64,000 nt of DNA from JACCZX01 sp963824935 (lineage in GTDB: Bacteria; Pseudomonadota; Gammaproteobacteria; Burkholderiales; Burkholderiaceae_F): contig CAWGRF010000008.1 in NCBI GenBank assembly GCA_963824935.1, positions 62,001-126,000 on the forward strand, given 5' to 3'. Positions within the stretch are counted from its first letter, which is position 1, and the number at the start of each line of letters is the position of its first letter. The position numbers and the translations under genes were made by a program. The notes under the pieces are model-generated. The model did no database searches and was not told where the DNA came from. It worked only from the letters and a program-made list of their open reading frames with translations. Below, piece after piece: positions 1-9,176 of this stretch.

Positions 1-248
1 AGAAGTGATGTTTCGTCTGCTGGTGGTACCGCATTACTATTTCCAGAGGATCGGCTACTTCCACACCACAAACAAAGTCTTCCTTCATCCGATGATTCAC
101 AGACAAGACACTCTTCCCGCACAGCCACAGCCTCGTTCAGTATCGCCTCGTTTGCGGCGGAAGACGAATTCAACCGCAAGACCCGGAGTTCAGCGGCTTC
201 CGGCAAGGTCTAACGTCCAGCCATCGATAAGATGACTGGAGAGCGCAA
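1..248. other. Upstream region of ada, no supported gene
   Basis: No open frame here has recognisable protein character. A 76-codon frame from base 5 is rich in Arg, Pro and Ser and looks like chance. The last part supplies the leader of ada, including a purine-rich GGAGAG at 238-243. I saw no clear promoter. Confidence 0.5.
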
Positions 249-1328
249 GTGAATATGACCACGAAATCAGAAATGCTCGCGGCCGCAACCGTCAGCGACC
301 CTCGCTGGAGCGCTGTCGTGACCCGCGACCCGCAGGCCGATGGCAAGTTTTTCTACTCGGTCAGGACCACCGGCGTGTACTGCCGCCCATCGTGCGGAGC
401 GCGCAGTGCACGGCCGGAGAACATCGAGTTCCACGCAACTGCTGCGGACGCCGAGCGCGCCGGCTTTCGTCCTTGCAAACGCTGCAAGCCGGATCAACTT
501 TCGCTGGCCGAGCAGCATGCAGAAACGATCGCAGAGCTGTGCCGGTTAATCGAGAACGCCGACCAGGCGCCCACCCTCGAACACCTTGCTAAGCGTGCAG
601 GGCTGAGCGCGTTTCATCTGCATCGGTTGTTCAAGGCGATCACCGGCGTCACTCCCAAGCAGTACGCAGCGGCGCATCGTGCGAAGCGAGTCAAGTCCGA
701 ACTGGACCGCAGCAACACAGTGACTGACGCGATCTACGGCGCCGGCTACAACTCCAACGGGCGCTTCTACGAGCAGTCGAACGACGTCTTGGGTATGACG
801 CCGAGCACCTATCGTGCGGGCGGTGTGAACACCGAAATACGATTTGCGATCGGCGAGTGCTCGCTCGGCTCGATCCTGGTCGCGGCGAGCGAGCGTGGCG
901 TGTGCTCGATTCTGATCGGCGACGATCCTGATGCGCTGGCGCGCGATTTGCAGGATCGGTTTCCGCGCGCGCATCTGATTGGAGGCGATACCGAGTTCGA
1001 GCAGATGGTCGCCAAGGTGGTGGGCTTTGTCGAAGCCCCGGCCTTGGGACTCGACTTGCCGCTCGATGTGCGTGGCACTGCGTTCCAACAACGCGTATGG
1101 CAAGCGTTGCGCGAAATCCCAGCGGGCAAGACGGTGAGTTATTCGCAAGTCGCACATCGCATCGGTGCACCGAAGGCAGTGCGCGCGGTCGGGGCGGCCA
1201 TCGGGGCCAATCCACTGGCTGTTGCGATCCCGTGCCACCGTGTGATTCGCAATGACGGATCGCTCTGCGGCTACCGTTGGGGGGTCGAGCGCAAGCGCGC
1301 CCTTATCGAGCGAGAAGCGCATGCATAG
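249..1328 (+). CDS. ada: Ada: O6-methylguanine-DNA methyltransferase and transcriptional regulator
   Basis: Adaptive-response protein that repairs alkylated DNA by irreversible transfer to cysteines and, once methylated, activates repair genes. The N-terminal zinc domain (about residues 15-80) shows the cysteine cluster CRPSC beginning at Cys45 and CKRC, matching the methylphosphotriester acceptor site. An AraC-type helix-turn-helix follows (about 90-190). The C-terminal methyltransferase domain carries the active-site PCHR motif with Cys329. The length of 359 residues is normal. The start is GTG at 249, five bases after GGAGAG; ATG at 255 is an alternative. The gene is alone, with no alkB or alkA beside it. 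Autoregulation is known for the family but no Ada box was identified here. Confidence 0.96.
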   Translation: MNMTTKSEMLAAATVSDPRWSAVVTRDPQADGKFFYSVRTTGVYCRPSCGARSARPENIEFHATAADAERAGFRPCKRCKPDQLSLAEQHAETIAELCRLIENADQAPTLEHLAKRAGLSAFHLHRLFKAITGVTPKQYAAAHRAKRVKSELDRSNTVTDAIYGAGYNSNGRFYEQSNDVLGMTPSTYRAGGVNTEIRFAIGECSLGSILVAASERGVCSILIGDDPDALARDLQDRFPRAHLIGGDTEFEQMVAKVVGFVEAPALGLDLPLDVRGTAFQQRVWQALREIPAGKTVSYSQVAHRIGAPKAVRAVGAAIGANPLAVAIPCHRVIRNDGSLCGYRWGVERKRALIEREAHA

Positions 1329-1437
1329 CTGCTGAATTACTGCGTTTGCGTGGGAGGCGCTAAGCCATTCGCCTGACGGTAAACGCCGTAGGGCGCCGAT
1401 AGACTGGCCGCCTATCTCTCTGGTCTCTCGCTCTCCT

Positions 1438-2313
1438 ATGCTGAACCGCCACCAGTTGTTTCGCTTGCGTGACTTGCTGCACGCCGTATTGGCTATCGTT
1501 GCTGCCTGCGGCGCTACGAGCGCCTTTGCGCAGGCGGGAAATCCGGCGAACGGCGGAACACTTTACGTGATGAAAACAACCGTCGGCGGGGCGCAGCTGA
1601 GCTGCCAGGACTGCCACGGCTTTGCCGGCACGTTTCGGGATTTGCGCTTTCCCGGGCTTAACGAAGCGGCGATCCGCGGAAGATTCCAAACCGCAATCAA
1701 CAGCAACGCCGGGGGTCAGGCTGGGAACCAGGTCATGGGCACGTATTCCGCCTGGACGCCACAGCAGATCTCCGACGTTGCGGCTCACCTGGTGGTCGCG
1801 GTGACGCCACCGCCGCCGCCTCCATTTGCCCCGTTGCCCACACCGACCGCAGCGCCGAGTCCCGTGATGTTCAGCAGCACGGCGGTCGGCGCCACGAGCG
1901 CGACGATCGCCGTACTTCTTACCAACAGCGCCGGCACCGCCGTCACGCTTGGGAATCCGCTGTGGTCCCGTGCCACCGGGCAGACGGACGATTTCAGAAG
2001 CGCTGCTGTTCCCGCCGGCCAGACCGCGTGCGCGAACAGCCTCGTACTCCAACCCGGCGTGAGCTGCTCGATCGGCGCCCAGTTCGTTCCGACCGCAGCG
2101 GGTGCCCGCACCGCCATCTGGAATGTCAACTTTGTCGGCAACGTGCCGTCACGTGAAGTGACGCTGCAGGGCACTGCAACCGCGGCCGGGACTGCGCCTG
2201 CACCGACCTCGTCGGCCAACGCGCCAACGAACGCCGGCGCCGGTGCGCTGGGCTGGATCAACTTGCTCGGATTGCTGACGCTACTTGGCGTCAGCCGGAA
2301 GCGGCGCCGCTAA
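1438..2313 (+). CDS. Secreted c-type cytochrome with C-terminal anchor signal
   Basis: The protein has an N-terminal signal peptide ending near AFAQ, then a single-heme cytochrome c module with the CQDCH heme-attachment motif (about residue 60). A proline-rich linker (PPPPPP) leads to an immunoglobulin-like choice-of-anchor domain (about residues 140-250). The C-terminus has a short hydrophobic segment (GWINLLGLLTLLG) followed by RKRRR, the usual layout of a CTERM protein-sorting or anchoring signal, although no PEP motif is present. The likely role is electron transfer or redox sensing at the cell surface; the partner is unknown. A strong terminator follows directly, so it is probably transcribed alone. 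The exact sorting class is uncertain. Confidence 0.75.
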   Translation: MLNRHQLFRLRDLLHAVLAIVAACGATSAFAQAGNPANGGTLYVMKTTVGGAQLSCQDCHGFAGTFRDLRFPGLNEAAIRGRFQTAINSNAGGQAGNQVMGTYSAWTPQQISDVAAHLVVAVTPPPPPPFAPLPTPTAAPSPVMFSSTAVGATSATIAVLLTNSAGTAVTLGNPLWSRATGQTDDFRSAAVPAGQTACANSLVLQPGVSCSIGAQFVPTAAGARTAIWNVNFVGNVPSREVTLQGTATAAGTAPAPTSSANAPTNAGAGALGWINLLGLLTLLGVSRKRRR

Positions 2314-2330
2314 TCGCAGCGTCTCAACCT

Positions 2331-2358
2331 AAAAGCGCCGCATGTCGGCGCTTTTTTT
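2331..2358 (+). terminator. Rho-independent terminator after the cytochrome gene
   Basis: A perfect 10-bp stem (AAAAGCGCCG paired with CGGCGCTTTT), a five-base CATGT loop and a run of seven T form a textbook intrinsic terminator 17 bases after the cytochrome stop codon. The A tract on the left side could allow some reverse-direction function. Confidence 0.92.
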
Positions 2359-2382
2359 ATTTGCGTCTAAATTCCGCCATCG

Positions 2383-3600
2383 ATGGCGACAAACAAGTCG
2401 ACGCAAATCACGCACAGCGCTCGAATACCAGCGGCAGTGTGGACGCTCGGTTTCGTCAGCTTGTTAATGGACATCTCGTCCGAGATGATTCACAGCCTGC
2501 TGCCGGTGTTTCTGGTCACGACGCTCGGCACCAGCGCGCTCGTAGTGGGACTGATCGAAGGCGCCGCTGAAGCAACCGCGTTGATCGTCAAGGTTTTCTC
2601 GGGTGCGCTATCCGACTACTGGCACCGGCGCAAATCGCTGGCGGTGTTCGGCTACGCGCTGGGCGCGATTTCCAAGCCGCTGTTCGCGGTGGCGTCGACC
2701 GCCGGCATGGTGTTTACCGCGCGCTTTATCGATCGCATCGGCAAGGGCATTCGCGGCGCGCCGCGCGACGCACTCGTGGCCGACCTCACTCCGACCAAGG
2801 TGCGCGGCGCGGCCTACGGATTGCGGCAATCACTCGACACGGTCGGCGCATTCATCGGCCCGTTGATCGCGATCGGGTTGATGCTGCTATGGGCGAACGA
2901 TTTTCGCGCGGTCTTCTGGGTCGCCGTTATCCCAGGCGCTCTGGCGGTGGCGTTGCTCGTCTTCGGTGTACGCGAACCGGAACGCGACGCTGCGGCGCGC
3001 CCGATCAATCCAATTCAGCGGGAAAGCTTGCGCAAGTTGTCGCGCGCCTATTGGTGGGTCGTGGCGATCGGCGCCGTATTCACGTTGGCGCGTTTCAGCG
3101 AAGCGTTCCTTGTGCTGCGCGCGGCAGAAGGCGGTTTGCAACTCGCGCTGGTGCCTTTGGTGCTGATCGCGATGAACGTCGTGTTTGCGTTTTCCGCGTA
3201 TCCGTTCGGGCGCCTGTCGGACCGCGTCAGTCATACCTGGCTGCTCGCGCTTGGCCTCGCTGTGCTGATCGGCGCCGACGTCGCGCTCGCATACAGTAAC
3301 GAGTGGAGGTGGGTATGGCTGGGCGTCTCTCTGTGGGGTTTACACATGGGCATCACGCAGGGGCTTCTGGCAACGATGGTTGCCGATGCCGCTCCCGCCG
3401 ATCTGCGCGGAACCGCGTTCGGATTTTTCAATTTGCTTAGTGGAGTGGCTTTGCTGATAGCAAGCGTATTGGCCGGACTGCTGTGGGATCAGTTCGGCGC
3501 GCCGCAGACTTTCATTGCCGGGGCGGTGTTCAGCGCAATTGCGATGTTGGCGATCGTTGCCCGCGGTGCTCCGCTGAAACGGCAGCACTCGCGCGCATGA
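2383..3600 (+). CDS. MFS transporter, drug/metabolite exporter type
   Basis: Major facilitator superfamily protein of 405 residues with about 12 hydrophobic segments, located in the inner membrane. The loop after TM2 reads GALSDYWHRRKS, an MFS motif A variant (G-x-x-x-D-x-x-x-R-R-K). FIDRIGKGIRGAPRDALVAD matches the GK-RG loop of the YfkF/MdtG-like exporters. The start at 2383 has no strong ribosome site. Its stop overlaps the next start by four bases (ATGA at 3597), so the dioxygenase downstream is translationally coupled and the transporter may export that enzyme's product. The substrate is not known. Confidence 0.88.
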   Translation: MATNKSTQITHSARIPAAVWTLGFVSLLMDISSEMIHSLLPVFLVTTLGTSALVVGLIEGAAEATALIVKVFSGALSDYWHRRKSLAVFGYALGAISKPLFAVASTAGMVFTARFIDRIGKGIRGAPRDALVADLTPTKVRGAAYGLRQSLDTVGAFIGPLIAIGLMLLWANDFRAVFWVAVIPGALAVALLVFGVREPERDAAARPINPIQRESLRKLSRAYWWVVAIGAVFTLARFSEAFLVLRAAEGGLQLALVPLVLIAMNVVFAFSAYPFGRLSDRVSHTWLLALGLAVLIGADVALAYSNEWRWVWLGVSLWGLHMGITQGLLATMVADAAPADLRGTAFGFFNLLSGVALLIASVLAGLLWDQFGAPQTFIAGAVFSAIAMLAIVARGAPLKRQHSRA

Positions 3601-4307
3601 CGATCGCGTTGCGCGATCGCGTCGAGCGAGAGGGATTCGCGTTCGTTGCAGCAGCCGACATGCGGCCGCTGCTCAGCGATTGCGGTGCGCTATCCGACTG
3701 GCAGCGTTTCGCCGAAAGCTGGAACGATCTTCAACTGGACACTTACTTGCCCGACGGCCATCGCTATCGGCGGCGCCGCCATGCCACGTTGTCGGCGCGT
3801 GCCGGCGAAGACAAAGTCACGCTGGAGCCGCACCAGCCGCACTACCAGAGCATCGACTACAACCCGCTGGTCGGCGGCATCGAGCGCTGGTTCGAGCCGA
3901 TGCATGCAGAGATCATCGAAGGTCCGACGATGCAGTGCGTGCTCGCGTTCTGCTGCGGTCTGTTCGGTGCGCTGCGCCCAGGCAAGAAATGGAAGATCGA
4001 GTGCCATCAATTTCGGATCGAGGCACGCTCGGATGCGCCCGGCCGGCCGACACCCGAGGGCGTGCATCGCGACGGCGTTGACTACGCACTCGTGCTGCTG
4101 ATCAACCGGACCAACATCAAGAGCGGCACAACGACGGTGCATGACCTACAAGGCACCCTGCTCGGCAGCTTCACGCTGACGTCGCCGTTCGACGCCGCCC
4201 TGGTCGACGATGCGAGAGTCAAGCACGGCGTGACGGCAGTCGAGCCGATCGACCCCAGCCGCGCCGCGTATCGCGACGTGCTCGTGGTCACGTTCAAGGC
4301 GCAGTAG
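3597..4307 (+). CDS. 2OG-Fe(II) dioxygenase family protein (BsmA/IDO-like)
   Basis: Iron and 2-oxoglutarate dependent oxygenase of the family that includes amino-acid hydroxylases and the biofilm protein BsmA. Iron ligands are visible as H157-x-D159 (in VHRDGVDY) and His210 (VKHGV); Arg226 (AYRDVLVVTF) is placed to bind 2-oxoglutarate. Its 236 residues are typical. I chose the start at 3597 because its ATGA overlaps the MFS stop, which gives translational coupling; the open frame extends further upstream but only inside the transporter gene. A free L-amino acid is the likely substrate by family analogy; this is inference. Confidence 0.85.
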   Translation: MTIALRDRVEREGFAFVAAADMRPLLSDCGALSDWQRFAESWNDLQLDTYLPDGHRYRRRRHATLSARAGEDKVTLEPHQPHYQSIDYNPLVGGIERWFEPMHAEIIEGPTMQCVLAFCCGLFGALRPGKKWKIECHQFRIEARSDAPGRPTPEGVHRDGVDYALVLLINRTNIKSGTTTVHDLQGTLLGSFTLTSPFDAALVDDARVKHGVTAVEPIDPSRAAYRDVLVVTFKAQ

Positions 4308-4319
4308 GGCTTTTGCTTG

Positions 4320-6027
4320 CTACCACCCGTCGCCTCCGCCACCGCCGCCGCCACCGCCGCTCGATCCTCCACCACCTCCACCGCCGCTATCACTGCTTCC
4401 CGATTCCGATCCGGGTGGAGTTGAGGCGGAGCTGACAGTGCTGTCGAGTGCGATCCTAGTGAATCAGCAAGTCCGCTCGAAGAATCCGATCCCCAAGAAT
4501 TCGTAGTCGCCGGCGTAGTACGACGCCACGGCCGCTGCGACCGCTGCGGCACCGAGCACCACAGCGAAACGATCGGCCCAGGTCTTCTCCACATCGAGCG
4601 CGAGCGCGTACGGCAGCATGCGAGCGAACTCGGCCGACGTCATCTCGGGCGCTTTCATGCGTGCGAGATCGTCGCGTTCAGCAACGCCGAGGTACTGCTG
4701 CAGGCCTTCGATGTGGTCTTGCAACTTTCGTCCTTCGCGCGTGTACGCAGGCATCAAGCGAGAGAAGATCATCAGCGACAGCAGCAGCACCGCGACCAGC
4801 GCGATGATCACGACCAGGTGCGCGCCGAGCATCGCCGCGAACCCGAGCACCAGCGCGCCCGCGAAAAAGGAAATCCAGAGCGGCCAGCCGTTGTAGCGGA
4901 ACACAGCGCCCTTGTAGTGATCTCGCAGCGCAGAGTGCAGTTCTTTCTTTGCCTCGGCGACATTGGGATCGTAGGTTTGAGTCAGCGTGGTTTGTTCGCC
5001 GCCACGAAACAACGCAGTGACCATCGGTTTGTCGCCCGGAAGCCAGTCAACGTTGCGGCCAGTCTTTTCGACCGCGAACGCATCGCCGTTCTGATGCACT
5101 TTTAGAAAACCGCGCGCGCCGAGCCCCAACACACCGGCAGCGAAGCAGCGCGAATCGAATCCCATGTAATTGATGAAGCGCACTGCGGCCGCGCTCATAC
5201 CCGGCGGCGCGTCGTAGCGCGGAAACTTCGGGCCGGCACGCGGGTCGCGGCCGAGGCGCCACCACATCGCGAACATGAACGACACGATTGACAGAATTCC
5301 GCCGATCGCGATCAACTCCGGCGCGTTGTCGTTGAGCAGCCACATCAACCGCTGGAACTGCGAAGGCGCCGCAACGATGCCCTTCGGAAACGCGGCAACG
5401 ATCGTCAGCCCCTCGTTCGGCGCGAGCCGCCGTGTCGTTTCGAAGAGAAATTCGCTGCCCTCGATCACTGCGGTGGCGTTGCGGCCCTTCGCGCCTTGCG
5501 GACCGGTGAAAGTCTCAGCGCTTAACTTGTCGCCTGAGACAGGCTTGCGGCAAGCGCACGCGTGCACTCGCGCGATCGATCGTGAACGGCCAGCCATTGC
5601 CGGTGACGTTCCAGTACAGCTCATCATGCTGCGTGAAAAATCCGAGCTGGCGACCGGTGCGATAGGAAATTCGATACTCGTGCCGTCCATGCGACAACAT
5701 CTGCTGCGCGTTGCCGATGCGAACGCGCATGCCGTTCTCCAGCGGCTCGACTCGGTATTGCTCCGGCGCACCGTCGCGCTGCACGCCGAGCACTTGAAAC
5801 GGAACGACCACCTTGATTGCGGGATGGTGCTCGTACCGAGTCGGGAAATCACGCAGGATGCCGCGCTGAATCCGTTTGCCTTCGACCTGTACCGTGATCG
5901 TTTCGACGACAAGCATCGATCCGTCGGCTTCGATCGAGATATCGCTCGCGAAATCCAGAATGCGCTCCTGCGCGAGACCAGCGCTCGCAAGCAATCCAAA
6001 AGTCAGCGCGATCAGCGATCGAATCAC
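4320..6027 (-). pseudogene. DUF2207 membrane protein, three frameshifts
   Basis: Signal peptide (residues 1-20), an extracytoplasmic DUF2207 domain, transmembrane segments and the characteristic C-terminal Gly/Ser tail ending in Trp (TPPG, then GGGGGG runs, GW and stop at 4320). Reading requires three frame changes: near 5535 (LPQA to VSGDKLSAE), near 4490 (EFLG to SDSSSGLADSLGS) and near 4450 (to ALDSTVSSASTPPGS). The first two are repaired by deleting one base (in a GCCTG context and in a GGGG run). All parts of the protein are recognisable, so read or assembly error is as likely as true inactivation. The gene overlaps lemA by four bases, forming the common lemA-DUF2207 pair. Function unknown. 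Confidence 0.8.
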
Positions 6028-6578
6028 AGCGACACCTGCACCGCGGCGCGGTCTTCGGTTTCGAAGAACGCAGCGTCACGAAACGCAAACAGCTTGGCGA
6101 CAACAACGTCAGGAAATGTCTGCATGCGGGTCAGGTACTGCTTGACGGCGCCGTTATAAAAACGCCGTGCGTGCTGCAGATGGTCTTCCACATCGACCAG
6201 CTTGGCCGAGAGGTCACGGAAGTTTTGGTCAGCCTTTAGAGCCGGATAACTTTCCTGCAGCAGGATCAGCTTCTTCAGCGATGCGCCAAGCTCGGTCTCC
6301 GCGCTGAATCTCGAGGCACTCGGCCTGCGCTCCCGGTCGGCGAGTGCACTCGCACGCGCCCGCAGCTCGACCACCGCCTGCAAGGTCTGCCGCTCGTACG
6401 CCGCGTACGCCTTCACGGTCTCCACCAGCTGGGGAACCAAATCGGCACGCCGCTTCAGCTGAACATCGATATCGGCGAACGCCTGTGCAACCAGGTTGCG
6501 ATCGGAGATCAGGCGATTGAAGACCCAGATGCCCCAGGCAAGCGCAAGAACGGCAATCGCAACGACGGCGTATTCCAC
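6024..6578 (-). CDS. lemA: LemA family protein
   Basis: LemA proteins are anchored by one N-terminal transmembrane helix (residues 4-22 here) with a long coiled helical bundle outside. The signature stretch FADIDVQLKRRADLVPQLVE is present at about residue 35, followed by the conserved YERQTL and FYNGAVKQY motifs. The length of 184 residues is standard. Its stop overlaps the start of the DUF2207 gene (ATGA), so the two are co-transcribed and probably co-translated. The molecular role is unknown; the pairing suggests a shared envelope function. Confidence 0.93.
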   Translation of the reverse strand: MEYAVVAIAVLALAWGIWVFNRLISDRNLVAQAFADIDVQLKRRADLVPQLVETVKAYAAYERQTLQAVVELRARASALADRERRPSASRFSAETELGASLKKLILLQESYPALKADQNFRDLSAKLVDVEDHLQHARRFYNGAVKQYLTRMQTFPDVVVAKLFAFRDAAFFETEDRAAVQVSL

Positions 6579-6673
6579 GGGCGCCTCCGAAGACCGCGCG
6601 CACGATGCCAGTATTCAGCGCGTTCGTCACGCCGATGTCGGCTGCGATTGAGTTGTTTTTCGAGCCTTCTTAC

Positions 6674-6812
6674 TTATCTCGCGACTTCGGTTCGTGGCAG
6701 TACAACGGTCTGCGGAAGACCGCCCTCAGCGCGATTCGCCAGCGTGATGTCGCCGCCATGACCGCGAACGACGGATCGCGCGACGATGAGTCCGAGACCC
6801 GTGCCGCGCAGG
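6674..6812 (-). pseudogene. Remnant of a sensor histidine kinase C-terminus
   Basis: On the minus strand a short frame reads the G2 box of a histidine-kinase ATPase domain (GTGLGLIVARSVVRGHGG) followed by DITLANRAEGGLPQTVVLP and a stop at 6674-6676. That is the last 45 or so residues of a kinase, with nothing kinase-like upstream of it. The gene has lost its body and is a relic. The rest of the 6579-7026 space holds no other recognisable gene. Confidence 0.65.
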
Positions 6813-7026
6813 TGTGCACGCGGCCAGGCCCGGCAGCGTTTACTACGCAATGAAGTAGACGCGATATGACCGCTTCATCGATGCTGGCTGGGCGGCATCG
6901 CTCACTGAAAGCCGGTATTCCCTTAAACCGATGTGCGCCGTGATTTGAGTTGTATTCGGGGGCTAACACAGTACCGTTTAAATGATCATGTTCGCGCACT
7001 AAGCAATGCGCACGTGGAGGGTTCTT

Positions 7027-7416
7027 ATGAAACGGTGTTTGTTTGTAATGCTGGCTGCCGTGGCGACCTCGGCGATGGCTGCCGATGTGGGCGTATCTGT
7101 CACGGTCGGACAGCCTGGTTTCTACGGACGTATCGATATCGGCAATGTGCCGCCGCCACCGCTGATTTTTCCGCGGCCGGTGATCATCCAGCCGGTCGTC
7201 GTAGCTCAACCGCCGCCGCCGATTTACTTACACGTGCCGCCAGGCCACGCGCAGAAGTGGGATAAGCATTGTCATAAATATGACGCTTGCGGCCGGCCGG
7301 TCTACTTCGTGAAAAGCGACTGGTACAACAACGTTTACGTTCCCCATTACCAAAAGGAACACGGAGGCGCTTCCAAAGGCAAGGGTCACAGCAACGGCAA
7401 GGGCAAAGGCAAATAA
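7027..7416 (+). CDS. Secreted proline-rich hypothetical protein
   Basis: A 129-residue protein with a clear signal peptide (cleavage near AMAAD), a Pro-rich middle (PPPPLIFPRP, QPPPPIY), a central HxxxxHKYDACGRPVYFV stretch and a Lys/Gly-rich hydrophilic tail. I chose ATG 7027 over 7006 because the signal peptide begins at MKRC and GGAGGG lies about seven bases before it. This pattern recurs in small periplasmic proteins of Burkholderiales of unknown function. It is a single gene. Confidence 0.8.
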   Translation: MKRCLFVMLAAVATSAMAADVGVSVTVGQPGFYGRIDIGNVPPPPLIFPRPVIIQPVVVAQPPPPIYLHVPPGHAQKWDKHCHKYDACGRPVYFVKSDWYNNVYVPHYQKEHGGASKGKGHSNGKGKGK

Positions 7417-7428
7417 CGGTCCTTGTCG

Positions 7429-8250
7429 TTATCTTGACTTGATCCCGGTTAGCCGGCGGTACTGCGCCATGTACCGAATCGCCTCCTTTGGCTTAGTCAG
7501 ATCCTCGCATAACAACGCCAGGTTGTAGAGGCAATCGGTCATGTTGGGATTACAGCGCAGCGCCGCTTCGTAGGCTTGCACTGCTTCGCGCTTGCGACCC
7601 ATGTCTTCGAGAAGTACGCCGACGTTGTATTGCAGTAGCGGCTCATCGCCGCAAACCTGGATCGCGGCGCGGTAAACGCGCTCTGCCCGTGCAAGATGGC
7701 CGAGCTCGTGCAGAAGCCGCCCCAGATTGACGTGCGCCTCGAGCATCGTCGGGTCCGCCGCGATGGCTTGCGTGTACGCCTCGACTGCGGCCCCAGGATC
7801 CTCATTCTCCAGCGCGACGCCATGCTCGAAATGGGCTTCTGCGTTTGCCTGTGGCTCTTTGTCCGTGTGTTCGATCACGCTGAAGGAGCCGTCCACATCG
7901 CCGTTCTCGAACGCGAGCAGGTACTGCCCGGATTCCGCCTGCCAGCGGCTGGCGCCTTCCTTGACGACTACATGGTCGGCCACCGCGCAAATAGAGAGGC
8001 CCGACAACGGCATCGACTCCGGCAGATGACGGCGCAGCTCCCGAATGGACTTGGTGATCCGCTTGTGCGGCACATTGGCCACGGCCAGCGCGCGTGCGGT
8101 TCGCAGCACGATCAAGTCCTGAAACGAAAACAGCCACGCGTTGCGCGGCCCGCGCGACGGAGATACGAATCCGGCCCCGATCAGCGAGCGGATCGTGCTA
8201 CGTGGCAGGCGAAGCAGCTTCTCGACGTCGCGCACGCCGTACTGGTACAT
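7429..8250 (-). CDS. MerR-type HTH and TPR protein next to ku/ligD
   Basis: A winged helix of the MerR kind occupies residues 1-70 (YGVRDVEKLLRLPRSTIRSLI, then the wing and FQDLIVLRTARAL). A short linker domain follows, then at least three tetratricopeptide repeats (residues 140-265, for example ALENEDPGAAVEAYTQAIAADP). It therefore joins a DNA-binding head to a protein-interaction tail. It lies 21 bases after ku on the same strand, so it is likely read through from ligD-ku. A regulatory role in end joining is plausible but inferred only from position. Confidence 0.85.
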   Translation of the reverse strand: MYQYGVRDVEKLLRLPRSTIRSLIGAGFVSPSRGPRNAWLFSFQDLIVLRTARALAVANVPHKRITKSIRELRRHLPESMPLSGLSICAVADHVVVKEGASRWQAESGQYLLAFENGDVDGSFSVIEHTDKEPQANAEAHFEHGVALENEDPGAAVEAYTQAIAADPTMLEAHVNLGRLLHELGHLARAERVYRAAIQVCGDEPLLQYNVGVLLEDMGRKREAVQAYEAALRCNPNMTDCLYNLALLCEDLTKPKEAIRYMAQYRRLTGIKSR

Positions 8251-8271
8251 CGAAAGTGCTGTCGGCTGCTT

Positions 8272-9156
8272 CTATTTTCGGGCGGCCCTGCGCGCCACCG
8301 GCTCAGCTTGTGGCGCTCGTTTCGGCGGTTTGCGGGTCTCGCGTACTGCAGGTTCGGACTCACGCGCCTTGGCCGGTGCCACCGCCTTCTTGTTAAGGCT
8401 CGCGCGCAGCGCTTCCATCAGGTCGATCACCTGCGCACCGCTCTGAGGCGCCTCGGCCATCGTGATCTCCTGACCTTCGACCTTCTTTTGCACCGCCGCC
8501 TCGACGCGCGTGCGCACTTCGTCGGTGTACGCGGCAGGGTCGAACGTGTCGGAAGCCTGCTGTTCGATCAGTTGCTGGGCCAGCTTGAGCTCGGCGTCCT
8601 TCACTTCAGTCTGCGGAATCTCGATGTCCTTGATCGACCGCACTTCTGCAGCGTATAGAAGCTGTTGCATCACAAGCCCGTCTTCGACCGGACGAATCAT
8701 CACGATGTACTGCTTGCCGCGTGCGGCATAGCGGCCGACCGCGCAGCGGTTCGACTCGCGCAATGCTTTCGTCAGCAGCGCATACGGCTTCGCGCCGCCC
8801 TTATCCGGAGCCAGGTAGTAGGCCTTGTCGAAGTACACAGGATCGATCGCTTCGATCGGCACGAACTCGGTGATGTCGGCGGTTTGTGTGCCCGCCTCCT
8901 CGAGTGCCTTCAGTTCCTCGGGAGTGAACATCACATACTGATCTTTTGCGAATTCATAGCCCTTGACCATGTCTTCGCGCGCGACCGGTACTTCTTCTTT
9001 GACGCAGATGTACTGCTGCTTGAGCCGCGAACCGCAGTCCTTGTGCAGCAGGTTGAACGAGATCGCGCGGCTCGCCTCGGTGGCGGAAAAAAGCTTCACC
9101 GGAATCGACACGAGTCCGAACGAAACGGTCAACGACGCAATCGATCGTGCAGCCAT
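8272..9156 (-). CDS. ku: Ku, non-homologous end-joining protein
   Basis: Bacterial Ku forms a homodimeric ring on DNA double-strand breaks and recruits LigD. The start MAARSIASLTVSFGLVSIPVKL, the segment KGYEFAKDQYVMFTPEELKALE and the basic C-terminal tail (RKPPKR, ARRAARK) are typical. The length of 294 residues is normal. A strong ribosome site AGGAGG sits just upstream of ATG 9156. The gene follows ligD with a 20-base gap, the standard two-component bacterial NHEJ arrangement. Confidence 0.96.
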   Translation of the reverse strand: MAARSIASLTVSFGLVSIPVKLFSATEASRAISFNLLHKDCGSRLKQQYICVKEEVPVAREDMVKGYEFAKDQYVMFTPEELKALEEAGTQTADITEFVPIEAIDPVYFDKAYYLAPDKGGAKPYALLTKALRESNRCAVGRYAARGKQYIVMIRPVEDGLVMQQLLYAAEVRSIKDIEIPQTEVKDAELKLAQQLIEQQASDTFDPAAYTDEVRTRVEAAVQKKVEGQEITMAEAPQSGAQVIDLMEALRASLNKKAVAPAKARESEPAVRETRKPPKRAPQAEPVARRAARK

Positions 9157-9176
9157 TACCTACCTCCTGACTGTCT

